This document shows positions 53,490 through 61,308 of a stretch of 64,000 nt of DNA, one piece after another. Position numbers and translations under genes: made by a program. How positions within the stretch are numbered: the first letter of the stretch is position 1; every line of letters begins with the position of its first letter. The notes beneath the pieces are model-generated. The model saw only the letters and a program-made list of their open reading frames with translations. It was not told where the DNA came from and searched no databases. Source of the stretch: Coprobacillus sp. (GTDB lineage Bacteria > Bacillota_I > Bacilli_A > RFN20 > CAG-826); the NCBI GenBank assembly GCA_021203905.1, contig JAJQAG010000003.1, positions 124,001 through 188,000 on the forward strand, written 5' to 3'.

Positions 53490-54827
53490 ATGAAAAAAGA
53501 ACATATTACAGGTATATGTTGTGACCTAAGTAGCGAAGGTAAAGGAGTCATTAGACTTGATAACCAAGTTGTTTTTGTGGACTCCTTACTTCTTGGTGAA
53601 AAGGCCGAGGCCGAAGTTGACTATCAGAGCAAAGGGATATCTTATGCTCATATAGTTTCTCTATTAGAGAAAAGCCCAGAAAGAATCAAACCACTTTGCC
53701 CAGTGTCTACTTCTTGTGGTGGCTGTACCTTTGAAAATGCTACTTATCAATATGAATTAGCTTTCAAAAAGAAAAAGGTTGTGGATGCCCTCTCACAAAT
53801 AGGACATATATCTTTTCCTGTTAACGATGTCATAGGAATGGATGAACCTTATTACTACCGCAATAAGATACAGGTTCCATTTCAAAGAAATGGAAAGGAC
53901 ATTGTCTATGGTTTCTATAAGGCTAACACCCATAAGATCATCCCTAATAAGGAATGCGTGATTGAAGATAAGAGAGCCACTTCAATCCTTTCCACAATTA
54001 AGGATCTCATGCTCTCCATGCATATTGAACCCTATGATGAGGATAAGAGAAGTGGGGTTATCCGTCATGTTCTCATAAGAACAAGTTACCACTATCCTGA
54101 TGTAATGGTGGTTCTAGTGACAAATTGTGACACCTTCCCATCACGTAACAATTTTGTTAAATCATTGGTAAATTCACATCCTGAGATTAACACCATTGTG
54201 CAAAACATCAACACCAGGGATACTAATGTCATCTTAGGGGAAAAAGAAAAAGTCTTATATGGCAAAGGATTCATAAAAGACAGCATTTTAGGGATAAATT
54301 TCAATATTTCCTCAAAATCATTTTTTCAAGTTAATCCTCTTCAAGTCGAAAAATTGTATTCTAAGGCATTTGAAATGGCCACTCTTAAAGAGAGTGACAA
54401 TCTCCTTGATGCCTATTCTGGTGTGGGCACTATAGGGATGATTGCGGCCTCTCATGTCAAACATGTTACTTGTGTGGAGTTAGAAAAAAGCGCTCACTAT
54501 AACGCGATTAAAAACGCAAAAGAGAACAAAATATCCAACATTTCCCTAGTAAATGATGATTGCACGCAGTATTTGATTCACACTAATGAAAGGTATGATG
54601 TTGTGATTATGGATGCTCCAAGAAAGGGTAGCACCCCAGAGTTTCTTCAATCTCTTGTAACTAATTCCCCAGAAAGAATAATTTATATTTCTTGTAACCC
54701 CGCGACTCTTGCAAGAGATTTGACTTATCTGATTGGTGATTATGATATTCAAGAAATTCAACCTTTAGATATGTTTCCCCGCTCATTTCACGTGGAAACA
54801 ATCGTTTCCCTCAAGAAAAAAGTTTAA
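53490..54827 (+). CDS. rlmD: TrmA/RlmD-family RNA uracil-5-methyltransferase
   Basis: SAM-dependent m5U methyltransferase for 23S rRNA (RlmD/RlmCD type; TrmA-type tRNA activity cannot be excluded). The 445-residue protein has an N-terminal TRAM domain, the Fe-S cluster motif CPVSTSCGGC, FFQVNPLQVEKLYSKA, SAM motif DAYSGVGTIGM, MDAPRKGSTPE and the catalytic Cys in IYISCNPATLARDL. DAPRKG replaces the usual DPPRKG. No good ribosome site is present. Follows metG. Confidence 0.88.
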   Translation: MKKEHITGICCDLSSEGKGVIRLDNQVVFVDSLLLGEKAEAEVDYQSKGISYAHIVSLLEKSPERIKPLCPVSTSCGGCTFENATYQYELAFKKKKVVDALSQIGHISFPVNDVIGMDEPYYYRNKIQVPFQRNGKDIVYGFYKANTHKIIPNKECVIEDKRATSILSTIKDLMLSMHIEPYDEDKRSGVIRHVLIRTSYHYPDVMVVLVTNCDTFPSRNNFVKSLVNSHPEINTIVQNINTRDTNVILGEKEKVLYGKGFIKDSILGINFNISSKSFFQVNPLQVEKLYSKAFEMATLKESDNLLDAYSGVGTIGMIAASHVKHVTCVELEKSAHYNAIKNAKENKISNISLVNDDCTQYLIHTNERYDVVIMDAPRKGSTPEFLQSLVTNSPERIIYISCNPATLARDLTYLIGDYDIQEIQPLDMFPRSFHVETIVSLKKKV

Positions 54828-54850
54828 AATATCGAAAGGAGAGAAAGCGT

Positions 54851-55408
54851 ATGAAAAATGCAGGCAAGAAAACCGCTATCATTGTAATCGACATCATGTC
54901 TGACTTTATTACTGGACCACTTAAATTTGATCGAGGAAAAGACATTGTTGAAAGTTCCGCTCGATTAGTAAATGGTGCAAGAAGCAAAGGTGTCCCTATC
55001 ATTTTTGCGTGTGATGCTCACTACAAGGATATTGATAGAGAATTTGAATTATGGGGAGAGCATGCTGTTAGGGGTACAGAGGGAGCCACCCCAATCAAAG
55101 AGTTAAACTATAATCCTAATACTGATTACATGATTTATAAGAGAAGATATTCTGCCTTCTTTAAGACCGACTTAGATATGCTTCTTAGTGAGCTTGGAGT
55201 TGAAACCATTGTGCTCTGTGGTATCCACACGCACATCTGTGTACAACATACCGCTGCAGATGCTTATTTTAATGGTTACAATATCGTCCTAGCTATAGAT
55301 GCCACCACTGCTTTTACCAAGCAAGATCATGATCAAGCAGTAAAGTTCATGCAAGACATGTATGGAGTGGTAGTCAAAGATACAAAGACTATTCTCGAAG
55401 AGATTTAG
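54851..55408 (+). CDS. Isochorismatase-like cysteine hydrolase (nicotinamidase-related)
   Basis: A 185-residue hydrolase. The catalytic triad of the family is visible: Asp in VIDIMSDF, Lys in YKRRYSAFF and Cys in THICVQHTAADA, with a cis-peptide region LCGIHTH. Nicotinamidase (PncA) and other amidases share this fold; metal-binding residues of typical PncA are partly present (DAHY), so deamination of nicotinamide for NAD synthesis is plausible. AAAGGAGAG precedes the ATG, 23 bases after rlmD. Confidence 0.85.
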   Translation: MKNAGKKTAIIVIDIMSDFITGPLKFDRGKDIVESSARLVNGARSKGVPIIFACDAHYKDIDREFELWGEHAVRGTEGATPIKELNYNPNTDYMIYKRRYSAFFKTDLDMLLSELGVETIVLCGIHTHICVQHTAADAYFNGYNIVLAIDATTAFTKQDHDQAVKFMQDMYGVVVKDTKTILEEI

Positions 55409-55636
55409 GTTTCTTTTATCATAAAATAGTTTAGTGGGCACTAACTCGGTGCGGTTTGTTATGTCCTAAAATGGGGAGTTTATCTATACGTTTCTTTTAA
55501 AATTGACATAAATGTCATTTTTAGGGGCATAAATTTTTGCCTTTGGGGTATGATAGAAGCGGTATAAAGCTAAGCCTTGGATTCTATTCCTCTTTTCATC
55601 ATTAAGGTAAATTAAACTGTTAGGAGAAACAACCCC
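55409..55636. promoter_or_regulatory. Regulatory intergenic region before the WYL gene
   Basis: Contains a palindrome TGACAT-AA-ATGTCA (55504-55517), whose flanks extend it to a near-perfect 24-bp dyad (AAAATTGACAT to ATGTCATTTTT) that includes a TTGACA -35 box. A TATGAT (55549-55554) lies downstream. TTAGTG-GG-CACTAA near 55430 is a second short dyad. These suit autoregulation by the WYL protein or control by another repressor. Confidence 0.5.
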
Positions 55637-56632
55637 ATGAATCTAGCACAGCAAAAGAAAGCGACTCCCCTATTGATTCTTCAGATATTGAAGGATTATA
55701 CCGATGAGAATCATTCGCTTACACAACAAGAAATTATAGAGAAGTTAAATGATCTCTATCATGTTAGTGTGGAGAGAAAGTCTGTTGCCTCTTCTTTGGA
55801 AATGCTTAGTGAATTAGGAATGGACGTCAATCGTGGCAAGAGAGGTGGTTATTATCTCCTTTCAAGAGAATTTGAACCAAGCGAAGTTACCTTCTTAGTG
55901 GACGCGATATTCTCCTCTAAATCTATTTCCGCTACAGCGGCCACAAAACTTGCTAAGAAAGTGAATAATTGTTTGTCAATCTATGATAGAAAATCATACG
56001 ACTTTCTAGAGAAGACAACTGAAGTTCCAAGAACCACTAATAATGAAATTTTTTATACCATCGATGTTATCCATGAAGCCATGGAAAAGCATAAGAGGGT
56101 GGGATTCCAATACACCACATATGATAAGGATGGAAACGAAGTACCCAGAAGAGATGGTTATGAGTTTGTCGTTTCGCCTTATTATCTTATCAACAACTAT
56201 GGTCACTACTATTTAGTGTGTAATTATCGAACAAAATATAATCCTCTAAACATCTTTAGACTCGACTATATTAGAAATATCCAAGTCAAAGAAGATTGGG
56301 AGCTTAAGGAAATGAGCGAGATTGAGGAACTAGACGGGTTTGATATCAATGAGTATCTCAATGAACATATTTATCTCTTTGGTGGGGAAGCCGTGACTGC
56401 GACACTTGAAATAGAGGGAGAAGAGAACACCCGTCATGTTGTGGATTGGTTTGGTAGTAACGCCAGTTTCTATACATCTGGGGATAAAATCTTTGCAAAA
56501 GTTCGTTGTAATGAGACTTCTCTCATGTATTGGGCGCTTCAATATTGTGATTGCATTAAAGTATTGGAGCCAGAATCCCTCAAACAAAAAGTGATTGAGG
56601 CCCATAAGAAAGCCTTAGAAAAATACGAATAA
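55637..56632 (+). CDS. WYL-domain transcriptional regulator
   Basis: 331 residues: N-terminal winged helix (about 1-65; SLTQQEIIEKLNDLYHVSVERKSVASSLEML), then the WYL domain (about 140-220; FVVSPYYLINNYGHYYLVCNY and NIFRLDYIRNI) and a C-terminal WCX-like region. WYL regulators bind ligands or nucleic acids and often control DNA-repair or defence genes; none is next to it. AGGAG lies 9 bases before the ATG. Gene stands alone. Confidence 0.9.
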   Translation: MNLAQQKKATPLLILQILKDYTDENHSLTQQEIIEKLNDLYHVSVERKSVASSLEMLSELGMDVNRGKRGGYYLLSREFEPSEVTFLVDAIFSSKSISATAATKLAKKVNNCLSIYDRKSYDFLEKTTEVPRTTNNEIFYTIDVIHEAMEKHKRVGFQYTTYDKDGNEVPRRDGYEFVVSPYYLINNYGHYYLVCNYRTKYNPLNIFRLDYIRNIQVKEDWELKEMSEIEELDGFDINEYLNEHIYLFGGEAVTATLEIEGEENTRHVVDWFGSNASFYTSGDKIFAKVRCNETSLMYWALQYCDCIKVLEPESLKQKVIEAHKKALEKYE

Positions 56633-56698
56633 CACCATTCCCTTTATAAAGAACAAACTATCTATTTTGTTATAAATCCGTTCCACCTAATGGAGAAT

Positions 56699-58738
56699 CT
56701 ATGATTGCTTGGCCACTTCCAGAGTGGTCTTTTCTTTTTCTTGTAATCTCATTACATAATCGTAAAGTGTCTCTACTGCGACATCCACACCAACGGATGA
56801 ATCGAGTAAGAGATCGTAATTGCTCTCTTCTCCCCAAGTGAGATTAGAGATGAATTTGTAGTATTTTCTACGTGATTTATCACTAATTTTGATATGATTT
56901 AGTGCTTCTTCTTGGTTATCACCATATTCCGCCATCACGTTTTTGATTCTTTCCTCCTTATCAGCGTAGACGAAGACATTAATCACCCCTTCATAGTCTT
57001 GTAGGAAGTAGTTAGCGGCCCTTCCGACGATGACGCAACTAGAGGTGGATGCTACTCTTCTCACCACCTCTCTTTGTTTAATAATCGCGTCTCTATTAGG
57101 TTCTTTGGTGACAATTTCTAAATCAAACTTTGAGATCTCTCCAAATTTTTCTTCTAAATATTCCGTTGAGATATTCGTTTCTTCACTCACCATTGAGAGC
57201 AGTTCTTTATCATAGTAGTTGATTCCTAATCTATCCGCTAAAGCCTTACCGATAAGTCTTCCACTGGATCCATGTTGTCTTGATATGGTGATGACGAGAT
57301 TAGTGTTTTTTATTCTGTGTTGTTTATCTGGCATTGTATTAATGAATTTCTTATAGACATCTATAAGTAAGAAGATAGACACAATCATTGTGACGAACTC
57401 AGTAATAGGGAAAGCCCACCACCACGTTGAAAGTGGATCACTTGTTAACATGAATAAGTATGTAATCGGCATAATAAGCGCCGCTAGGCGAAGAATTGAG
57501 ATAATCAAAGGTCGGACTGACATATGTAGTCCTTGGAATATGCCTTGTATGGTTACAGAGATACCCATGAACAGATATCCGCTCGCGGCGATTCTAATCG
57601 CGTTAGTGACAATTTCAGTCATCGCTTCATTACCCTCTGCCATACCAAAGATCCAGGCTATCTGATAAGCCAGTCCTTCAAATAAAGCAATGACAATTAC
57701 CATTAGAATAATAGTGATAATTAAACCCCACTTTATACAGTCTTTGACTCGTTGTTTGTCCTTCAGTCCATAGTTAAATGACAGCAAGGTAATGATCGTG
57801 TTAGAGAAGCCAAACGCAATATATAAAGCCAGTGTCATGATCTTATAGTAGATTCCAAATGAACCTTGTAAATCTGCAACGATCTCCGCTGGACCACACT
57901 TTAATATCGCAAGAAGTCCATACATCATGACTGAGAGTAAACCTTGCATGATGATCGCGGACCAACCAACCTTATAGATTCCTCCAAGAATGCTTTTATC
58001 TGGTAAAATATGCTTAATTTGCATTATTTTTGCGTCCTTATTGATTGTAAATTGAAATATTAAAACCAGAGCAAAAGAAAGACATTGAGATATCACTGTG
58101 GCCCACGCTGCTCCCACAACACCCCATCCAAGTGGATAGATAAATAACCAATCAAGGAAGATGTTAACGCATGCACCAGTTATCTGTGCGCTCATGGAGT
58201 AAATACTCTTTCCAGAGGCTTGAAGGAACCTCTCAAAGATGGTAAACCCAATTGTCCCAATAGAGAGGAAGCATATAATCCTCAGGTATTGTACTCCCAT
58301 GTCATATGCTTCTTCATCAGTACAGACCCAAGAGATAATGGCTTTCGATCCAACGAGTCCCACAATTATGAAGAAGACCCATAAGATGAGAGCCATAAAG
58401 ATACCATTACCAATAATCTTTGAGATCCTTGATTCATTCTTCTCGGATATTGATTTTGATAGGAGGGCGTTAATCCCAATTCCTGTGCCCACTCCAAAAG
58501 CAATAATTAATAGTTGAACAGGGAAGGCATATGATAAAGCGAGGTTACCTAATTGCCCTAATGATTGCCCAGTTTCACTGACACCGGGCATATTAATGAC
58601 AAATGCTGTGTCAATGATGTTATATATGGATTGAAGAACCAACGATAAAATCGTTGGAATCCCCAATGATATCAAGAGAGAAAGAATAGATTTTCTCCCC
58701 ATCTTATTTGTTTCACTACTAACTTGTTCTTCGCCCAT
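56699..58738 (-). CDS. MATE-family transporter fused to a cytidylate-kinase-like domain
   Basis: 679 residues in one frame. Residues about 1-470 are a twelve-helix MATE transporter (GIPTILSLVLQSIYNIIDTAF; GIGINALLSKSISEKNESR). Residues about 478-679 are a cytidylate-kinase-like domain: phosphate loop TISRQHGSSGRLIGKALADR, then NYYDKELLS, VIVGRAANYFLQ and a C-terminal region rich in Arg and Lys (SDKSRRKYYKFIS). MATE proteins export cationic drugs or metabolites by ion antiport; the kinase-like domain could bind or phosphorylate a nucleotide or export substrate. Physically joined, this is not a frameshift artefact; no stop or reading-frame change lies at the join. SD is weak. Confidence 0.88.
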   Translation of the reverse strand: MGEEQVSSETNKMGRKSILSLLISLGIPTILSLVLQSIYNIIDTAFVINMPGVSETGQSLGQLGNLALSYAFPVQLLIIAFGVGTGIGINALLSKSISEKNESRISKIIGNGIFMALILWVFFIIVGLVGSKAIISWVCTDEEAYDMGVQYLRIICFLSIGTIGFTIFERFLQASGKSIYSMSAQITGACVNIFLDWLFIYPLGWGVVGAAWATVISQCLSFALVLIFQFTINKDAKIMQIKHILPDKSILGGIYKVGWSAIIMQGLLSVMMYGLLAILKCGPAEIVADLQGSFGIYYKIMTLALYIAFGFSNTIITLLSFNYGLKDKQRVKDCIKWGLIITIILMVIVIALFEGLAYQIAWIFGMAEGNEAMTEIVTNAIRIAASGYLFMGISVTIQGIFQGLHMSVRPLIISILRLAALIMPITYLFMLTSDPLSTWWWAFPITEFVTMIVSIFLLIDVYKKFINTMPDKQHRIKNTNLVITISRQHGSSGRLIGKALADRLGINYYDKELLSMVSEETNISTEYLEEKFGEISKFDLEIVTKEPNRDAIIKQREVVRRVASTSSCVIVGRAANYFLQDYEGVINVFVYADKEERIKNVMAEYGDNQEEALNHIKISDKSRRKYYKFISNLTWGEESNYDLLLDSSVGVDVAVETLYDYVMRLQEKEKTTLEVAKQS

Positions 58739-58974
58739 ATGTGTCTTCTGTTTTTAAAAAATAAATCTAGCAAAGCTGGATTTACATCTTAATAGAAAAC
58801 ACACTGTGGCTAGTATTTTGTAACAACTTGATTATAAAAAAGATATCAAAAAAATGCAAAATCAAATTTCACCACTTCTCTTGTTTTCTCTTATCTTTCA
58901 TTATGCGTTTAACTTGCTTTTTATTTTAAACTATGTTTAAATAAAATTGTTATTAAGCGTGGAGGTAATAAATT
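58739..58974. promoter_or_regulatory. Divergent intergenic region, MATE-kinase / nrdI
   Basis: AT-rich. TTTAAAC-TAT-GTTTAAA (58925-58941) is a perfect inverted repeat before nrdI; a TTGCTT (about 58914) could be the -35 box. No NrdR box (ACACnATATATnGTGT-like) was seen. GGAGGT precedes nrdI. Confidence 0.45.
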
Positions 58975-59325
58975 ATGTTATATGTTTACGCTTCAAGAAC
59001 AGGTAACGTTGAGTCCATTGTTACAAATCTTGGATTAGACGCTTTAAAAATTGAAACTGGCTCGGAAACAGTCGATGGTGACTTCATCCTCTTCACCTAC
59101 ACCGATGGTTATGGTGATATTCCACCAGAAGTCGAAGACTTCTTAAGTGTGAATGGTAGTCACATTAAAGGTGTGGTAGTCAGTGGTGATACTGCATACG
59201 GAGAAGCATTCTGCCAATCCGGTGATAAGATCAGTGAATTATATGGTTGCCCAGTTCTCTATAGAGTAGAGAACGATGGCACAGATGAAGATGTTGCGGC
59301 AATTAAAACCGCGATTGGACTCTAA
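58975..59325 (+). CDS. nrdI: Flavodoxin NrdI
   Basis: NrdI supplies the oxidant that assembles the Mn2-tyrosyl radical cofactor of class Ib ribonucleotide reductase. The 116-residue protein has the FMN phosphate loop YASRTGNVESIV, TYTDGYGDIPPEVEDFL and SGDTAYGEAFCQSGD. Fits NrdI over long flavodoxins. No nrdE, nrdF or nrdH is adjacent, unusual because nrdI normally sits beside them. A strong terminator follows. Confidence 0.85.
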   Translation: MLYVYASRTGNVESIVTNLGLDALKIETGSETVDGDFILFTYTDGYGDIPPEVEDFLSVNGSHIKGVVVSGDTAYGEAFCQSGDKISELYGCPVLYRVENDGTDEDVAAIKTAIGL

Positions 59326-59346
59326 TCTCAGTAATTCACCAATAAG

Positions 59347-59370
59347 AAAGACGACTAACCTCGTCTTTTT
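59347..59370 (+). terminator. Intrinsic terminator after nrdI
   Basis: AAAGACGA-N6-TCGTCTTT with T run. Confidence 0.85.
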
Positions 59371-59424
59371 TATTTCTTGTAATTGTATTTCAGTCATTTA
59401 GAGAGAACAGGAGGTTTATGGCAC

Positions 59425-60792
59425 ATGAAATCGAAAAAATTATCTCTTATACTTTGTAGCGCTCTTCTCTTACTCTGCGCTGCATGTGTAAATGAAGACA
59501 CAGAGGTTAGTGAATCCACCAGCCAAGAAGAGGGTCCTTCTGAAGCTGATCCCACTCCTAGTGACACCTCTAGTAGTGAAGAAGTAGAGAGTTATACCCG
59601 CTACCAAAGATACTATTATTTACCATATGCTAGTGATTTTAGTGGTAAGACTAGTGGTGGCTCATTCTCAAAGAATGGCTTAACCTGGACCTATACATCC
59701 TGTAATCCTAATAATGATAACAGTGATTACCAACGTGGCCTTCAAATAAATAGCAGTGGTAACACAAAAGGTTGGACCCTTAGCACCAATTTTGGTGAAA
59801 ATGTTTGTTTGGAAGATGTCCAAGTAGGCATTGCCACAAACGACTCCTTTGAGGCACAAATAACCTTTGGCGACTATACCATCGGGAATGTGAGCACTAA
59901 GACACAGACAGTCACTGAGTTTGATCTTAGTGGCAATTACTATATTGGTGATTCACTTACCTTTACTTGCACTGATGGTGGGAGCAAGTCCTGCTACCTT
60001 AAGTATATTGCCTTTACTATTTATACATTGCCCTCGTCCACTCTTGAGTTAACCACTGATGTTAGTGAAGGTGATTATTCCACAGAAATTAAGGATCGAA
60101 ACTATAGTGTGAGTGATGTAAATACCTACTATAGCAGTATTAATGATTCCATGAGTGGGGAAACCTTATTTACCGCTTTATATTCTATATCCACAATTAA
60201 GACAAAGATTTCCTATGGTGATGCTAGATATTGTCTTCCCTATACTGACCAGAATGTAGATGATTCATCCCATCTTTATGGTGTTTATGATGGAGCGAGT
60301 CTTGTTCCAGGATGGGACCAAGGATCAACATGGAACAGAGAACATGTCTGGCCACAAGCAAAAGTAGGGGAATCTAGTTCACTAAGTGCTTCCACCACTG
60401 ACGCCAGAAGTGATTTACATAACCTTAGAGCGTGCGCTATCTCCCCAAATAGCGCTAAAGGCGACAAATACTTTGATGAAAAAAACTCTACACTAGCAGA
60501 CACCTTCTATCCTAATTATGGAGACACCACAACAGATCATAGGGGTGATGTGAGTAGAGTATGCTTTTATATGTATCTCATGTATCGAGATTCCAATAGT
60601 GTAAATCTCTCAGATAATCCAGCGTCTGGAACTAGTTCTACCTATGGTATTCTCTCTACAATGCTCAGATGGAACAATGAAGATCCTGTTGATGAATTTG
60701 AGACCCAGAGAAACAATCGTGTAGAGGAATATCAAGGTAATCGTAATCCCTTCATTGATCATCCCGAATACGCTGATAGATTGTTTAATTAA
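59425..60792 (+). CDS. Lipoprotein endonuclease I (EndA/NucM type)
   Basis: 455 residues. Signal peptide ending in CAAC (Cys20, slightly atypical lipobox). An acidic Ser/Thr linker and a beta-sandwich domain (about 45-195; SGKTSGGSFSKNGLTWTYTS) precede a C-terminal endonuclease I domain with NREHVWPQAKV near residue 302, the DLHNLRACAISPNSAKGDK segment and VCFYMYLMYRD. The family cleaves single and double stranded DNA with Mg2+. An anchored surface nuclease could supply nucleotides from host or community DNA. ATG at 59425 has AGGAGG 10 bases upstream. Confidence 0.85.
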   Translation: MKSKKLSLILCSALLLLCAACVNEDTEVSESTSQEEGPSEADPTPSDTSSSEEVESYTRYQRYYYLPYASDFSGKTSGGSFSKNGLTWTYTSCNPNNDNSDYQRGLQINSSGNTKGWTLSTNFGENVCLEDVQVGIATNDSFEAQITFGDYTIGNVSTKTQTVTEFDLSGNYYIGDSLTFTCTDGGSKSCYLKYIAFTIYTLPSSTLELTTDVSEGDYSTEIKDRNYSVSDVNTYYSSINDSMSGETLFTALYSISTIKTKISYGDARYCLPYTDQNVDDSSHLYGVYDGASLVPGWDQGSTWNREHVWPQAKVGESSSLSASTTDARSDLHNLRACAISPNSAKGDKYFDEKNSTLADTFYPNYGDTTTDHRGDVSRVCFYMYLMYRDSNSVNLSDNPASGTSSTYGILSTMLRWNNEDPVDEFETQRNNRVEEYQGNRNPFIDHPEYADRLFN

Positions 60793-60919
60793 AGGAGTAT
60801 AAACTTGTCCTTAGTCCTTACCCAGCAAGGATTTTTATTAAATTTGTGTTGCATATATCAGTTGTGGTATATATTATATAACTACTAAAAAATTCTATTT
60901 CGAAAGGATGACAATCAAA

Positions 60920-61195
60920 ATGAAAAGAACTGAATTAGTTACCGCTGTTGCAGAAAAGACTGGTGTCTCTGAAGCTGAAGTCGATTGCGTCTTAAAGACT
61001 GTTTTAGACACAATTACTTGCACTTTAGCTCACGGAGACGAAGTTACTCTTCCTGGTTTTGGAAGCTTCAAGACCAGCAAACACGCTGCCAGAGACGCTC
61101 GTAATCCTCAAACAGGTGCGGTCGTTCATGTCGCAGCATGTGTTGCGCCAACATTCCATGCTGGTAAAGCCTTAAAGGATGCTGTTAACAAATAA
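60920..61195 (+). CDS. hup: HU-family DNA-binding protein
   Basis: Nucleoid protein bending DNA. 91 residues: MKRTELVTAVAEKTGVSEAE, LPGFGSFKTSKHAARDARNPQTG arm region and AGKALKDAVNK end. ATG at 60920 gives the standard length; an ATG at 60908 sits on top of AAAGGA, so it is less likely. The arm base VAACVAPTFHAGK has a Cys where IPASKVPAFKAGK is usual, a minor oddity. Own promoter and terminator. Confidence 0.93.
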   Translation: MKRTELVTAVAEKTGVSEAEVDCVLKTVLDTITCTLAHGDEVTLPGFGSFKTSKHAARDARNPQTGAVVHVAACVAPTFHAGKALKDAVNK

Positions 61196-61220
61196 TTGTA
61201 TCCTTGTAATGCAACAATAA

Positions 61221-61247
61221 AAGAGGTCCCTTACTAGGGCCTTTTTT
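61221..61247 (+). terminator. Intrinsic terminator after hup
   Basis: AGAGG(T)CCCT and AGGGCCTTT arms with one T bulge, then TTTTTT. Confidence 0.75.
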
Positions 61248-61262
61248 ATACTCATTTCTCCG

Positions 61263-61299
61263 ATATATCTTAAAAGATATATACAATTTGGTTTATAAT
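61263..61299 (+). promoter_or_regulatory. Promoter with 20-bp palindrome
   Basis: ATATATCTT-AA-AAGATATAT (61263-61282) is perfect and covers the -35 region; TATAAT is at 61294-61299, 9 bases before the ATG at 61309. Confidence 0.6.
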
Positions 61300-61308
61300 A
61301 ATATCACT

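Noticed and set aside
56699-58738. Frameshift or misassembly joining MATE and kinase
   Set aside because: The reading frame is continuous across the join with normal codon use and a plausible linker, so a real fusion is the simpler reading.
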